Assembly: GCA_026214975.1 (NCBI GenBank)
Contig: JAOBSW010000660.1
Location: 1-64,000, forward strand
DNA length: 64,000 bases
Origin: Gentiana macrophylla
Lineage: Eukaryota; Streptophyta; Magnoliopsida; Gentianales; Gentianaceae
Reading direction: 5' to 3'
Position numbers and translations under genes: made by a program. The notes below the pieces were generated by a model, which worked only from the letters and a program-made list of their open reading frames with translations, ran no database searches and was not told where the DNA came from. This document shows positions 63,101 through 64,000 of this stretch, in pieces. The number at the start of each line of letters is the position of its first letter. The stretch's first letter is position 1.

Positions 63101-64000
63101 ATACTACAATTATGTACAAAAAGTTGTAAACCTCGTTTTGAGTATAAACTACTACAATTATATACAAAAAGTTGTAAACTCCCTGATTTGAGTAAACTCA
63201 AATATAATTTTATATTCGAAAATTTGTAAAACGCCGTTTTGAGTAAACTCAATTACAATTATGTACAAAAAGTTGTAAACCCCTGTTTTGAGTAAACTCT
63301 ACTACAATTATATACAAAAAGTTGTAAACCTCTGTTTTGAGTATACTCTACTATACAATTATATACAAAAAGTTGTAAACCCCGTTTTGAGTAAACTCTA
63401 GTAAAATTAAATACAAAAAGTTGAGAACCCCTGTTTTGAATATACTCTACTACAATTATATACAAAAAGTTGTAAACCCCGGTTTTGAGTAAACTATACA
63501 ATAATTTATATACAAAAATATGTAAACCCCCCTTTTGACTAAACTCTACAATACAATTATATAACAAAAAGTTGTAAGCCGCCGTTTTAAATAAATTCTA
63601 GTATACAATTATATACAAAAAGTTGTAAACCCTCGTTTTGAGTAAACTACATTACAATTATATACAAAAAGTTGTAAACCCTCATTTTGTGTGAACTCTA
63701 CTACAATTATATACAAAAAGTTGTAAACCCCCATTTTGAGTAAACTCTACTGTAATATTTTATACAAAAAGATGTAAACCCAAATTTTGTGTAAACTCCA
63801 CTATACAATTATATACAAAATGTTGTAAACCCCTCTTTTGAGTAAATTTTACTTCAATTATATACAAAAAGTTATAAACCCCCATTTTGAATAAACTCTA
63901 GTAGATTTACATACTAAAAGTTGTAAACACCCGTTTTGAGTAAACTCTACAATACAATTAAATACAAAAAGTTGTAAACCCCCATTTTGAGTAACTCTAC
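57181..64000. repeat. Satellite: second copy of the ~17-kb-spaced segment, cut by window end
   Basis: This repeats 40.43-46.15 kb. The offset is about 16,750 bp at the start (40480 to 57231) and about 17,845 bp later (44541 to 62386). The difference of roughly 1.1 kb equals one extra 22-monomer HOR in this copy, between about 58.05 and 59.15 kb. From about 62490 it enters the start of the 4.73-kb unit. The array is still running at the last base, so its far end is unknown. Confidence 0.9.

Noticed and set aside
6877..63567. Dozens of reverse-strand open frames (up to 168 codons, 43382-43888) with repetitive Leu/Phe/Tyr/Asn-rich products
   Set aside because: They are translations of the satellite. 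The reverse complement of the monomer has few stops, and 49 is one more than a multiple of three, so the reading frame rotates from unit to unit and stays open for about three monomers or more. Starts and ends follow the monomer phase, there is no gene context, and homologous positions are interrupted.
4468..64000. CRISPR-like regular repeats
   Set aside because: There are no unique spacers. Repeats and 'spacers' both belong to one tandem monomer, and the host is a plant.
4468..64000. Telomere-derived repeat, because monomers contain TAAACCCCC
   Set aside because: No run of the plant telomere unit CCCTAAA is present, and the C-rich part is the most variable part of the monomer.
4468..64000. 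Ribosomal intergenic-spacer repeats
   Set aside because: No rRNA gene or polymerase I promoter feature is present in the window, and the array carries inserted retrotransposons and HORs more typical of a satellite.

Overview
This window is nuclear DNA of a flowering plant, most likely a eudicot. The evidence is Copia LTR retrotransposons primed by initiator tRNA-Met, a Helitron end, an hAT-type MITE and a very AT-rich satellite. No intact host gene, rRNA gene or functional tRNA gene is visible. The setting looks like satellite heterochromatin, possibly pericentromeric; the species and chromosomal position cannot be read from the sequence.

Layout. Positions 1-986 look like the 3' internal end of a Sirevirus-like Copia element, followed by a polypurine tract and an LTR of about 2 kb (987-3059). 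Positions 3060-4467 hold non-coding DNA that ends in a Helitron-type hairpin plus CTAGT. From 4468 to the window end the DNA is one tandem array of 49- and 51-bp monomers (about 45 kb of satellite), interrupted by three insertions with clean target-site duplications (TSDs). These are a 9.44-kb non-autonomous LTR retrotransposon without gag-pol (19310-28746, TSD AGAAC), a 322-bp hAT-type MITE (29325-29646, TSD TCCACTAT) and a 4.99-kb Copia element with nearly identical LTRs but a wrecked gag-pol (31860-36845, TSD CAATT).

The array is hierarchical. Monomers form a higher-order repeat (HOR) of about 19 monomers (~950 bp), with 18-, 22- and 9-monomer variants. These HORs are grouped into larger tandem duplications of about 3.15 kb (6.1-12.4 kb), about 2.96-3.0 kb (18.6-40 kb, once the insertions are removed) and about 4.73 kb (44.6-54.1 kb), and into a duplication spaced about 17 kb (40.4-46.1 versus 57.2-64.0 kb). 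All three insertion sites have empty paralogous copies elsewhere in the array, so the insertions came after the amplification that produced those copies.

The reading frames in this window are satellite frames without coding signals, LTR shadows, or fragments of the dead Copia polyprotein. Nothing resembles a new gene system. The most interesting material is the multi-level satellite with its conserved GAGTAAACTC box, the exact contact between the Helitron end and the array, and the coding-free LTR element with repeated polypurine-like motifs.
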